Source of the DNA: an uncultured Lacticaseibacillus sp.
GTDB taxonomy: Bacteria; Bacillota; Bacilli; Lactobacillales; Lactobacillaceae
Direction: 5' to 3'
NCBI GenBank assembly: GCA_934293835.1
Contig: CAKQZO010000068.1
Location: 1 to 8,110, forward strand
DNA length: 8,110 nucleotides
The notes below the pieces were generated by a model. It did no database searches. It saw nothing but the letters and a program-made list of their open reading frames with translations, and was not told the DNA's origin. Position 1 is the first letter of the stretch, and each line of letters begins with the position of its first letter. Below, piece after piece: positions 1-5,941 of the stretch. Both the position numbers and the translations under genes were made by a program.

Positions 1-450
1 GTGCTGGACGGTGCCGAGTTGCGCGTAGCTGATCTCGATACTTAAGGCCTTTTGCCAGACGCGTTCAACCACGCCGATAGCCGCCACGGCGTCTTGCACC
101 CCGTTGGCATAGGCCCGAATCAGGCCGCCGGCGCCGAGTTTGGTGCCGCCAAAATAGCGTGTGGTCACCGCGCAGACATCGTGCAGCCCCATCTGCTGAA
201 GCGTCTGCAACATAACCGCGCCGGCGGTGCCCGAAGGCTCGCCGTCATCGCTGGCGCGCTGAATCTGGTCGGTGTCGCCGAGCAGGTAGGCGGGGACGTT
301 GTGATTGGCCTTGTAGTGCTGTTTTTTGATTGCAGCGATGAAGGCGTGGGCGTCTTCTTCGGTGTGGATGCGCGCCAGATGCGTGATGAAGCGCGACTTC
401 TTGATGATCAATTCGTGTTCGCCGTTTTCGGCGATCGTGCGATAAGCCAT
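1..450 (-). CDS. yigZ: YigZ / IMPACT-family protein (UPF0029), C-terminus cut by the window edge
   Basis: Reading the reverse strand from the ATG at 450-448 gives 150 open codons to the window edge, so the stop codon is outside. The translation starts MAYRTIAENGEHELIIKKSR and carries the family hallmarks SDDGEPSGTAG at about residues 67-77 and TRYFGGTKLGAGGL at 97-110, the conserved surface of the N-terminal UPF0029/IMPACT domain. Family members are usually around 200-215 residues, so about a quarter, including most of the C-terminal ferredoxin-like domain, is missing here. The ribosome binding site AAAAGGAGT (reverse strand, 466-458) supports this start. The biochemical role of bacterial YigZ/YvyE is not firmly settled; the eukaryotic relative IMPACT modulates the Gcn1-Gcn2 stress pathway. 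It is cytosolic by inference, with no signal peptide seen. It lies next to comFA in divergent orientation. Confidence 0.93.
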   Translation of the reverse strand, partial: MAYRTIAENGEHELIIKKSRFITHLARIHTEEDAHAFIAAIKKQHYKANHNVPAYLLGDTDQIQRASDDGEPSGTAGAVMLQTLQQMGLHDVCAVTTRYFGGTKLGAGGLIRAYANGVQDAVAAIGVVERVWQKALSIEISYAQLGTVQH

Positions 451-480
451 GGGAGGGACTCCTTTTGCGATATGCGGGGA
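451..480. promoter_or_regulatory. Interleaved divergent ribosome binding sites of yigZ and comFA
   Basis: The yigZ start (450, reverse) and the likely comFA start (TTG 465, forward) are only 14 bases apart. On the forward strand GGGAGGG at 451-457 sits 7 bases before TTG 465. On the reverse strand AAAAGGAGT occupies 466-458. No room remains for promoters between the genes, so each promoter must lie inside the other gene's coding region. Weak candidates are TGCGATAAG at 438-446 for comFA and, on the reverse strand, TGCTAAACT at 521-513 for yigZ, both of extended -10 form without a convincing -35. Confidence 0.55.
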
Positions 481-1715
481 TGCAGTTGTTACAAGCTGAA
501 GTTGCTGATTCCAGTTTAGCACAGGCCATCGTCGGCATGCAGGCAGATGGGACCTGTAACCGCTGCGGCCAGCGCCAGCCGGTGAAGTTACCCAGCGGCG
601 CGCGGTATTGCGCGGCGTGTCTCACCTTGGGGCGCGTGAGCGATGAGACGCGGTTGGTGCGTTTTGCGGCACCGCCTTTACCACCTGGGCAGTATTTGAC
701 CTGGCAAGGGACGCTGACTCCCGCCCAGGAAGAAGTCAGTGCGGCGCTTCAGACCTCGGTGGCAGCCGGCCGCGACCACCTACTGTGGGCGGTGACTGGC
801 GCCGGGAAGACGGAGATGTTATTTGCCACTATCGCGACAGTGTTAGATGCCGGCGGGCGCGTCGGTGTCGCGGCGCCGCGAGTCGATGTTGTGCGCGAGC
901 TTGCCCCGCGCCTGGCGGCCGCATTCGCCCACACGCCCATGGCCGTGCGTTACGGTGGGGCGCCTTGGCCGGGGCACGATGTGGCGCTGACGGTGCTGAC
1001 GACGCACCAGCTGTTGCGCTATTATCAGGCGTTCGATCTGTTGATCATCGATGAGGTCGACGCCTTCCCGTTCGTACACAACCAAGCCCTCGCCTATGCC
1101 GTTGAACATGCGGCGCGCGGGGCGAAGGTGTGGTTGAGTGCGACCCCGCCAGCGCCATTACTGCGTCTGGCACGCCGCGGACACATGGGATTGAGCATCT
1201 TGCCGCGCCGGTTTCACAACGCACCACTGCCGGTGCCACGCCTGGCGTGGCTGCGGTACCAGCAACTTCCCGAACGCGTGCCGCCGCAGCTCAGTCGGCG
1301 CCTGAGGGCGATTGTGGCGACGCATCGCTGCTTGGTGTTTGTGCCTGAGATTGCGTGGCTGGGCCCACTCGTCACGAAGCTGCAAGCGGAACTGACGGTG
1401 CCGATCGCCGGGGTGCACGCCAGCGATCCAGACCGGGTGGCCAAGGTCTCGGCCTTTCGGCGCGGTGAATTACAGCTATTGGTGACGACCACGATTTTAG
1501 AGCGCGGGGTCACGATTCCTAAGTGTGCGGTGGTGGTGTTGGCCGCCGATGCGCGCCAGTTCGATGCCGCGGCGCTGATTCAGATGGCCGGACGGGCGGG
1601 CCGAGATGCGGATTCGGTTGACGATCCGGTGTGGTTTTACACCCATCATTATACCCGGGCGCTCCAACAGGCCAGCCGCACGATCCGCACGCTTAATCGG
1701 CAGGCGGGCTTCTAG
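465..1715 (+). CDS. comFA: Late competence protein ComFA, DEAD/DEAH-type DNA translocase ATPase
   Basis: ComFA is the superfamily-2 ATPase that powers import of single-stranded DNA through the ComEC channel at the inner face of the membrane. The 416-residue product has an N-terminal four-cysteine zinc finger (C31, C34, C49, C52) and then the helicase motifs in order: Walker A TGAGKTE at 111-117, DEVD at 196-199, SATPP at 225-229, TTTILERGVTIP at 341-352 and QMAGRAGR at 373-380. All expected motifs are present and there is no frameshift. The start is ambiguous. TTG 465 has a good SD (GGGAGGG, 7-base gap), while ATG 480 and ATG 537 have no well-placed SD; starting at 480 would lose five residues only. 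It is followed 17 bases later by comFC, so the two are very probably cotranscribed. An intact gene is compatible with DNA uptake but does not prove competence. Confidence 0.95.
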   Translation: MRYAGMQLLQAEVADSSLAQAIVGMQADGTCNRCGQRQPVKLPSGARYCAACLTLGRVSDETRLVRFAAPPLPPGQYLTWQGTLTPAQEEVSAALQTSVAAGRDHLLWAVTGAGKTEMLFATIATVLDAGGRVGVAAPRVDVVRELAPRLAAAFAHTPMAVRYGGAPWPGHDVALTVLTTHQLLRYYQAFDLLIIDEVDAFPFVHNQALAYAVEHAARGAKVWLSATPPAPLLRLARRGHMGLSILPRRFHNAPLPVPRLAWLRYQQLPERVPPQLSRRLRAIVATHRCLVFVPEIAWLGPLVTKLQAELTVPIAGVHASDPDRVAKVSAFRRGELQLLVTTTILERGVTIPKCAVVVLAADARQFDAAALIQMAGRAGRDADSVDDPVWFYTHHYTRALQQASRTIRTLNRQAGF

Positions 1716-1732
1716 CGGACAGGAGGTGTGAG

Positions 1733-2398
1733 ATGAAGTGTTTATTATGCGGGCAGCCGCTTCGTTGGGCGCTGCGGCTAACGGAACTAGTGCGGCTGCA
1801 AGCGTTGGTCGCGCCACGGTTGTGTGCGGGCTGCCTGCGGACGTTTGACCGCATCGATCAGCGAACCGCCTGTCCAGGCTGTGGCCGCGCCGATTCGCCA
1901 CAGCTGTGTCAGGATTGCCGTCGCTGGCAGGACCAGGGGCTGATGCTGTTGCAGCATCGGGCGGTTTTTACGTACAACCCGGCGATGAAGGCGTTCATTC
2001 AGCAATACAAGGGGCTCGGTGACTGGCGCCTACACGTCGCGTTTCAACCAGACCTGCAACCCCCTCGACGTGGGGTTTTGGTGCCGATTCCTAGTGAGGC
2101 TGGGCATTATGCGCGCCGAGGCTTTGATCCGGTGTTGGGCTTGTTCAGTCACCTGCCGTTGCACCAGTGGTTGCATAAGGCGGACACCGACCAGCCCCAG
2201 GCGCAGAAAAATCGCACTGGTCGCCTGGCGACCCCGCAGAGTTTTAGCGTGCGGCCAGATGTCGAATTCGGGCGCGTCAAGCGGGTGATCTTGGTAGATG
2301 ATCTCTACACGACCGGGCGCACGCTTTATCACGCCGCTGCGGCGTTGCGGGCCGGTGGTTTTCACGGTGAAATCACAAGTTTTTCGTTAATTAGGTAA
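1733..2398 (+). CDS. comFC: ComFC, phosphoribosyltransferase-like late competence protein
   Basis: The 221-residue protein belongs to the ComFC/GntX family, which partners ComFA during DNA uptake. The N-terminal part carries four CxxC pairs (C3/C6, C31/C34, C47/C50, C59/C62), which suggests zinc binding. The C-terminal half is a type I phosphoribosyltransferase fold with the PRPP-binding loop VILVDDLYTTGRT at 185-197. VPIPSEAGHYARRGFDPV, at about 117-134, matches the conserved VPxxxxxxxxRGFnq-like block of the family. The SD AGGAGGTG at 1721-1728 precedes ATG 1733. Known work in other Firmicutes and Proteobacteria ties ComFC to single-stranded DNA binding and transformation; which reaction, if any, the PRT fold performs is unresolved. 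No terminator is visible before the hpf promoter, so read-through into hpf is possible. Confidence 0.95.
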   Translation: MKCLLCGQPLRWALRLTELVRLQALVAPRLCAGCLRTFDRIDQRTACPGCGRADSPQLCQDCRRWQDQGLMLLQHRAVFTYNPAMKAFIQQYKGLGDWRLHVAFQPDLQPPRRGVLVPIPSEAGHYARRGFDPVLGLFSHLPLHQWLHKADTDQPQAQKNRTGRLATPQSFSVRPDVEFGRVKRVILVDDLYTTGRTLYHAAAALRAGGFHGEITSFSLIR

Positions 2399-2417
2399 AT
2401 AATTCACAGAGAATCGT

Positions 2418-2446
2418 TTGTGTCCAAGCACGCAGTCGGCTATAAT
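2418..2446 (+). promoter_or_regulatory. Sigma-A promoter of hpf
   Basis: TTGTGT at 2418-2423 (the TTG of a -35 box) and a perfect TATAAT at 2441-2446 are separated by 17 bases. Transcription would start near 2453, giving a leader of about 80 bases before the hpf ATG. This is the best-looking promoter in the window. Confidence 0.85.
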
Positions 2447-2455
2447 AAAGATACA

Positions 2456-2510
2456 GAGATGGAAGGGCTAACAAAGCCCACCATCTCATGCGTCACCGCA
2501 TTTGTGGCGC
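2456..2510 (+). promoter_or_regulatory. Structured 5' leader of hpf: two stem-loops
   Basis: The first stem-loop pairs GAGATGG (2456-2462) with CCATCTC (2481-2487) and, inside it, GGGCT (2465-2469) with AGCCC (2475-2479). It closes a five-base AACAA loop with only a small 2x1 internal loop. It begins within a few bases of the predicted transcription start. The second can pair GCGTCAC (2490-2496) with GTGGCGC (2504-2510), including one G-U; a competing shorter hairpin uses ATGCG (2488-2492) and CGCAT (2497-2501). No T-run follows either, so they do not look like terminators. An mRNA-stabilising or translation-controlling role is inference. Confidence 0.6.
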
Positions 2511-2531
2511 TGATGAAAGGGGAGAAGTGTC

Positions 2532-3077
2532 ATGCTAACATACAACGTTCGTGGCGAAAACATCGAGGTCACTGAAGCGATTCGGGCTTATGTCGAAAAG
2601 CGCATCAGCAAACTCAACAAGTTCTTTGATAACTCGGTTCAAGCGATCGCGCATGTGAATTTGAAAGTTTACCCCGACAAGACGGCCAAGGTAGAAGTAA
2701 CGATCCCGTTGTCTTATCTCACATTGCGTGCCGAAGAAACCAGCCCTGATCTGTATGCCAGCGTTGATCTGGTCACCGATAAGTTGGAGCGGCAGGTTCG
2801 CAAATACAAGACCAAGATCAACCGCAAGTCCCGTGAAAAAGGTATTGACCCGATTCAAGTGGCGGCGGCTGACGAAGAAGACGTGCCAGAAGACGATTTG
2901 GCAGTTGTGCGCACCAAGCGCGTGTCTTTGAAGCCGATGGATTCTCAAGAAGCCATCTTGCAGATGGATATGTTGGGCCATAACTTCTTCATCTTTGAAG
3001 ATGCCGAAACTAGCGGCACCAGCATCGTCTACAAGCGTCGCGATGGCCGGTATGGTTTGATCGAAACCGACGAATAA
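2532..3077 (+). CDS. hpf: Ribosome hibernation promoting factor, long form (HPF/YvyD)
   Basis: Long HPF binds the 30S decoding region and dimerises 70S ribosomes into inactive 100S particles in stationary phase or stress. The 181-residue protein has the N-terminal S30AE/YfiA domain (about 1-105, starting MLTYNVRGENIEVTEAIRAY), an acidic linker (about 110-124) and the C-terminal dimerisation domain (about 125-181, with LKPMDSQEAILQMDMLGH and YKRRDGRYGLIE). That length and two-domain layout mark it as the long form typical of Firmicutes, not the short gammaproteobacterial HPF/YfiA. The SD core GGAG at 2521-2524 lies 7 bases before ATG 2532. It has its own promoter and a structured leader. Codon choice looks more like that of secA than of the comF genes, consistent with high expression. 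hpf next to secA is a common Firmicutes arrangement. Confidence 0.97.
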   Translation: MLTYNVRGENIEVTEAIRAYVEKRISKLNKFFDNSVQAIAHVNLKVYPDKTAKVEVTIPLSYLTLRAEETSPDLYASVDLVTDKLERQVRKYKTKINRKSREKGIDPIQVAAADEEDVPEDDLAVVRTKRVSLKPMDSQEAILQMDMLGHNFFIFEDAETSGTSIVYKRRDGRYGLIETDE

Positions 3078-3115
3078 TTTTTGAAGATAAGTTTATAGGC
3101 TGAGACGCCGCAAAC

Positions 3116-3170
3116 ATAACGCCTACGCGCTTCGATTCGTTCCTTGAGTCGCGGTGCGGAGGCGTTATTT
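3116..3170 (+). terminator. Long hairpin downstream of hpf, probable terminator
   Basis: ATAACGCCT (3116-3124) pairs perfectly with AGGCGTTAT (3160-3168). Inside it CGCGC (3126-3130) pairs with GTGCG (3154-3158, one G-U) and CGATTC (3133-3138) with GAGTCG (3146-3151, one G-U) around a seven-base loop. The 3' arm ends in TTATTT, a poor U-tract, and the 5' side is A-rich, so the element could work from either strand. Termination is likely but may be leaky. Confidence 0.6.
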
Positions 3171-3255
3171 GTGTGCGCGACTCGTGATTGCCAAGAATCA
3201 TCTGTGCAAGTCGGGAGATGGCTAGGTGGTAGTGGTTTTCTTCTGCTGAAATCAA

Positions 3256-3264
3256 TGCTAGAAT
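3256..3264 (+). promoter_or_regulatory. Extended -10 promoter of secA
   Basis: TGCTAGAAT at 3256-3264 is an extended -10 (TGn plus TAGAAT, five of six to consensus). The -35 position (TTTTCT at 3236-3241, 17-base spacing) is weak, which an extended -10 can compensate for. The start of transcription would be near 3271, giving a leader of about 47 bases. Confidence 0.55.
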
Positions 3265-3274
3265 AATGTGGATA

Positions 3275-3302
3275 CTGTCAGTTAGTGTACACATTTTGAC
3301 AG
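3275..3302 (+). promoter_or_regulatory. Dyad-symmetric element in the secA leader
   Basis: CTGTCA (3275-3280) and TGACAG (3297-3302) form an inverted repeat. The palindrome GTGTACAC (3285-3292) sits at exactly the same centre, so the whole 28 bases are one imperfect dyad. It lies between the predicted transcription start and the secA ribosome binding site (GAAGGG at 3302-3307). It could be a repressor operator or an RNA stem that limits access to the SD. No regulator can be named from the sequence. Confidence 0.45.
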
Positions 3303-3317
3303 AAGGGAATTCAATTA

Positions 3318-5681
3318 ATGGCTAATCCAATTAGAAAATGGGTCGAAAACGACAAACGCGAAGTGAACCGCATCGGCAAGATCGCCGATAAGGTCATCGC
3401 ACATGAAAAAGATTTTGCCGCATTAAGCGACGAAGAATTACAAGCAAAAACGCCGGCATTGAAAGCACGGCTGGAAAAAGGGGAAACCCTCGACGATATT
3501 TTGCCAGAAGCTTTTGCGGCAGTCCGCGAAGGCGCCAAGCGGGTCTTGGGGCTGTTCCCATTCCGTGTGCAGATCATCGGCGGGATCACCTTGCATGAAG
3601 GTAACATCGCCGAGATGAAGACCGGTGAAGGGAAAACCTTGACCGCGACCATGCCGGTGTATCTGAATGCCTTGGCCGGTCACGGGGTCCATGTGGTCAC
3701 CGTCAACGAGTACCTGAGTGCGCGTGATGCAACCGAAATGGGCGAGCTTTATAACTGGATGGGCCTGTCCGTCGGTTTGAACACGCATGAGAAGTCTAGC
3801 GATGAAAAGCGTGAGGCGTATAATGCCGATATCACCTACTCGACGAACGCCGAGCTCGGGTTCGATTACCTGCGTGACAACATGGTCGTCTACAAGCAAC
3901 AGATGGTCCAGCGCGAATTGAACTACGCCATTGTCGATGAAGTGGACTCCATCTTGATCGATGAAGCGCGGACGCCTCTGATCATCTCTGGTGGCGCCGA
4001 GAAGTCCAACGGGCTATATATCCGGGCCGATCGCTTCGTCAAGACGCTCAAAGAAGAAGACGACTACAAGATCGACTGGCCGACTAAGACCATCAGCTTG
4101 ACCGAAAACGGGATCCGCAAGGCGGAAAAGGCGTTCGGGTTGAAGAACCTGTACGACACCGAAAACACCGCCTTGACGCACCACATGGATCAGGCGTTAC
4201 GGGCCAACTACATCATGCTCAAAGATATCGACTACATGGTCAAAGACGGCGAAGTCCTGATCGTCGATTCCTTCACTGGTCGGGCGATGGAAGGCCGCCG
4301 CTTCTCCGATGGCCTGCATCAGGCGATCGAAGCCAAGGAAGGCGTCGAGATTCAAGATGAGAACCAGACTATGGCGACCATCACCTATCAGAACTTCTTC
4401 CGGATGTACAACAAACTCTCTGGGATGACCGGGACGGCGAAGACTGAAGAAGAAGAATTCCGCGAAATCTACAACATGAACGTGCTGTCGATTCCGACGA
4501 ACCGGCCGATCGCCCGGGTGGACTCTCCAGATATTTTGTATCCGACGTTGGATGCGAAGTTCACCGCGGTGGTCAACGACATCAAGGCGCGTCACGAAAA
4601 AGGCCAACCGATCTTGGTCGGGACTGTGGCGATCGAATCTTCTGAGCGGCTGTCGCAGATGCTCGATGAAGAAGGCATTCCGCATTCTGTTTTGAACGCG
4701 AAAAACCATGCGCGTGAAGCCGAAATCGTCATGAATGCCGGTCAACGCGGCGCCGTCACCATCGCCACCAACATGGCTGGGCGGGGGACCGACATTAAGC
4801 TCGGCCCTGGGGTCAAAGAAGTCGGCGGCCTTGCTGTCATTGGGACGGAGCGGCATGAGTCTCGCCGAATCGACAACCAGCTGCGTGGCCGTTCCGGGCG
4901 TCAAGGGGATCCGGGTTCCACTCAGTTCTACCTGTCCTTGGAAGATGACTTGATGAAGCGCTTCGGTTCTGACCGCATCAAGGCGATGCTTGATCGCTTC
5001 AAGCTGGAAGACGACGAACAGGTGATTCGCAGCCGCATGATCTCGCGCTCGGTCGAATCCGCCCAAAAGCGGGTCGAAGGGAACAATTACGATACGCGTA
5101 AGAACACGCTGCAATATGATGACGTGATGCGTGAACAGCGCGAAGTCATCTACAAGCAGCGCCAACAAGTCATCAACGAAGAAGAGACGCTCCAGCCAGT
5201 GCTGATGGCGATGATCAACCGTTGCATCACCCGCATCGTGCAACTGCACACCCAAGGCGAATCTTCCAAGTGGGAGCTCGACAAGGTTTACGACTATGTG
5301 ACCACGAACATGGTCAACCCAGAGGTGCTTAAGCCCGACGACTTGGCCGGGCTCAGCCAAGATGAGCTGATCAAGAAGATTGAAGGCCTGGCAGAAGCCA
5401 ACTACCAACAGAAGTTGAAGCAGCTTGGGGACAAAGACCAGATGCTTGAATTTGAGAAGGTGGTTATCTTGCGGGTCGTCGATTCGTTGTGGACAGACCA
5501 CATCGACGTCTTGGATCAACTGCGCCAGTCCGTCGGCTTGCGGGGATACGGCCAGATGAATCCGTTGGTCGAATACCAAGAAGAAGCTTACCGGATGTTT
5601 GAAGAGATGATCGCCCACATGGACGAAGATGTCACCCGTCTATTCATGAAGGCCGAAATTCGCCAAAACATTAGGCGCTAA
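3318..5681 (+). CDS. secA: Preprotein translocase ATPase SecA
   Basis: SecA is the motor that pushes unfolded preproteins through SecYEG. The 787-residue protein starts [20 protein letters not shown] and contains Walker A TGEGKT (102-107), Walker B DEVD (207-210) followed by DEARTP, the preprotein cross-linking region (about 220-370, ending [10 protein letters not shown]), NBD2 motifs [11 protein letters not shown] (486-496) and [14 protein letters not shown] (521-534), and the helical scaffold/IRA1 region with [27 protein letters not shown] sequence at about 724-746. It ends right after this at IRQNIRR, with no C-terminal CxCxS...CC zinc-binding tail. Bacillus subtilis SecA (841 residues) and E. 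coli SecA have that tail; I recall a short SecA being usual in lactobacilli. No SecA2-specific feature is seen. The SD GAAGGG at 3302-3307 is 10 bases before the ATG. Confidence 0.98.
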   Translation: MANPIRKWVENDKREVNRIGKIADKVIAHEKDFAALSDEELQAKTPALKARLEKGETLDDILPEAFAAVREGAKRVLGLFPFRVQIIGGITLHEGNIAEMKTGEGKTLTATMPVYLNALAGHGVHVVTVNEYLSARDATEMGELYNWMGLSVGLNTHEKSSDEKREAYNADITYSTNAELGFDYLRDNMVVYKQQMVQRELNYAIVDEVDSILIDEARTPLIISGGAEKSNGLYIRADRFVKTLKEEDDYKIDWPTKTISLTENGIRKAEKAFGLKNLYDTENTALTHHMDQALRANYIMLKDIDYMVKDGEVLIVDSFTGRAMEGRRFSDGLHQAIEAKEGVEIQDENQTMATITYQNFFRMYNKLSGMTGTAKTEEEEFREIYNMNVLSIPTNRPIARVDSPDILYPTLDAKFTAVVNDIKARHEKGQPILVGTVAIESSERLSQMLDEEGIPHSVLNAKNHAREAEIVMNAGQRGAVTIATNMAGRGTDIKLGPGVKEVGGLAVIGTERHESRRIDNQLRGRSGRQGDPGSTQFYLSLEDDLMKRFGSDRIKAMLDRFKLEDDEQVIRSRMISRSVESAQKRVEGNNYDTRKNTLQYDDVMREQREVIYKQRQQVINEEETLQPVLMAMINRCITRIVQLHTQGESSKWELDKVYDYVTTNMVNPEVLKPDDLAGLSQDELIKKIEGLAEANYQQKLKQLGDKDQMLEFEKVVILRVVDSLWTDHIDVLDQLRQSVGLRGYGQMNPLVEYQEEAYRMFEEMIAHMDEDVTRLFMKAEIRQNIRR

Positions 5682-5814
5682 AAACCACAGAGCGAAACAG
5701 GACGAATTTAGCGGCGAGTCTAAGGCAGTTTGGGCGGGAGCCGGCAACGCCGGTGGACGACCGAAATGACTTAGACGCAACCGCGTTGTCCTGTGCAGCT
5801 CGACTAAAAACCAC
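5678..5814. repeat. Palindromic intergenic element flanked by 11-base direct repeats
   Basis: CTAAAAACCAC occurs at 5678-5688 (including the secA stop codon) and identically at 5804-5814. Between them 5690-5801 folds into one long imperfect palindrome. From outside in, GAGC (5690-5693) pairs with GCTC (5798-5801); ACAGGACGA (5697-5705) with TTGTCCTGT (5786-5794), one G-U; GCGG (5711-5714) with CCGC (5781-5784); GTCTAAG (5718-5724) with CTTAGAC (5770-5776); and CCGGC (5741-5745) with GCCGG (5749-5753) around an AAC loop. That is about 29 pairs. It has no coding potential of note. It may be a small non-autonomous mobile or dispersed repeat (MITE- or REP-like) with a target duplication, or a structured 3' UTR of secA. 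Its repeat status cannot be tested within one window. Confidence 0.5.
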
Positions 5815-5850
5815 GCGCAGCTCGACTAAGAGACACAGAGTAGCTCGCCT
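5795..5850. repeat. Short degenerate tandem repeat, 22/23-base period
   Basis: GCAGCTCGACTAA is repeated exactly at 5795-5807 and 5817-5829. A third partial copy of the AGCTCG core is at 5842-5847, spaced 22 and then 23 bases. The segment after the second copy, CACAGAG at 5834-5840, echoes CACAGAG at 5687-5693 just after secA (there followed by C), so this tract and the palindromic element share sequence modules. It looks like a local duplication or the remnant of a second element end. Confidence 0.5.
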
Positions 5851-5868
5851 GCACCACCCAGCACGACG

Positions 5869-5905
5869 CAAGCAAAAGGCCGGACGATGCCCGGCTTTTT
5901 GCTTG
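5869..5905. terminator. Strong intrinsic terminator after secA, likely bidirectional
   Basis: Bases 5869-5883 pair without interruption with 5891-5905 (15 bp, one G-U). GCCGG/CCGGC is at the top of the stem around a seven-base loop (5884-5890), and the lower stem is AAAA opposite TTTTT. The T-run lies in the 3' arm and the A-run in the 5' arm, so it could terminate from both strands. It ends 36 bases before the prfB start codon and should separate the secA transcript from prfB. Confidence 0.85.
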
Positions 5906-5926
5906 GCGTGAAGGCATGACGATAAT
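5899..5926 (+). promoter_or_regulatory. Possible prfB promoter overlapping the terminator
   Basis: TTGCTT (5899-5904, inside the terminator's 3' arm) and GATAAT (5921-5926) are spaced 16 bases. Initiation would fall near 5932-5934, at or past most of the AAAGGAG ribosome binding site (5927-5933), so this promoter would yield an almost SD-less mRNA. It may therefore be fortuitous. I see no better promoter for prfB in the gap. Confidence 0.3.
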
Positions 5927-5941
5927 AAAGGAGATTTTTGC

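Noticed and set aside
2399..2531. Possible riboswitch in the hpf leader
   Set aside because: The hairpins do not match any riboswitch class I can recognise, and there is no terminator/antiterminator pair. It is reported only as a structured leader.
3010..3294. Reverse-strand frame of 94 codons across the hpf-secA gap
   Set aside because: It covers the hairpin, the secA promoter and the end of hpf, with no recognisable domain or ribosome binding site.
3296..3301. Perfect TTGACA (-35 consensus) just before the secA SD
   Set aside because: A matching -10 at 16-18 bases would lie inside the first codons of secA and none is good. The bases are better explained as the right arm of the dyad.
4197..5618. 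Long open frame (473 codons) on the reverse strand inside secA
   Set aside because: It is entirely antisense to a strongly conserved gene, has no ribosome binding site, and its product is rich in H, V, D and R as expected from the complement of this codon usage.
5690..5801. tRNA or known small-RNA gene in the secA-prfB gap
   Set aside because: The fold is a linear multi-helix hairpin, with no cloverleaf, T-arm consensus or CCA. I recognise no named RNA family.
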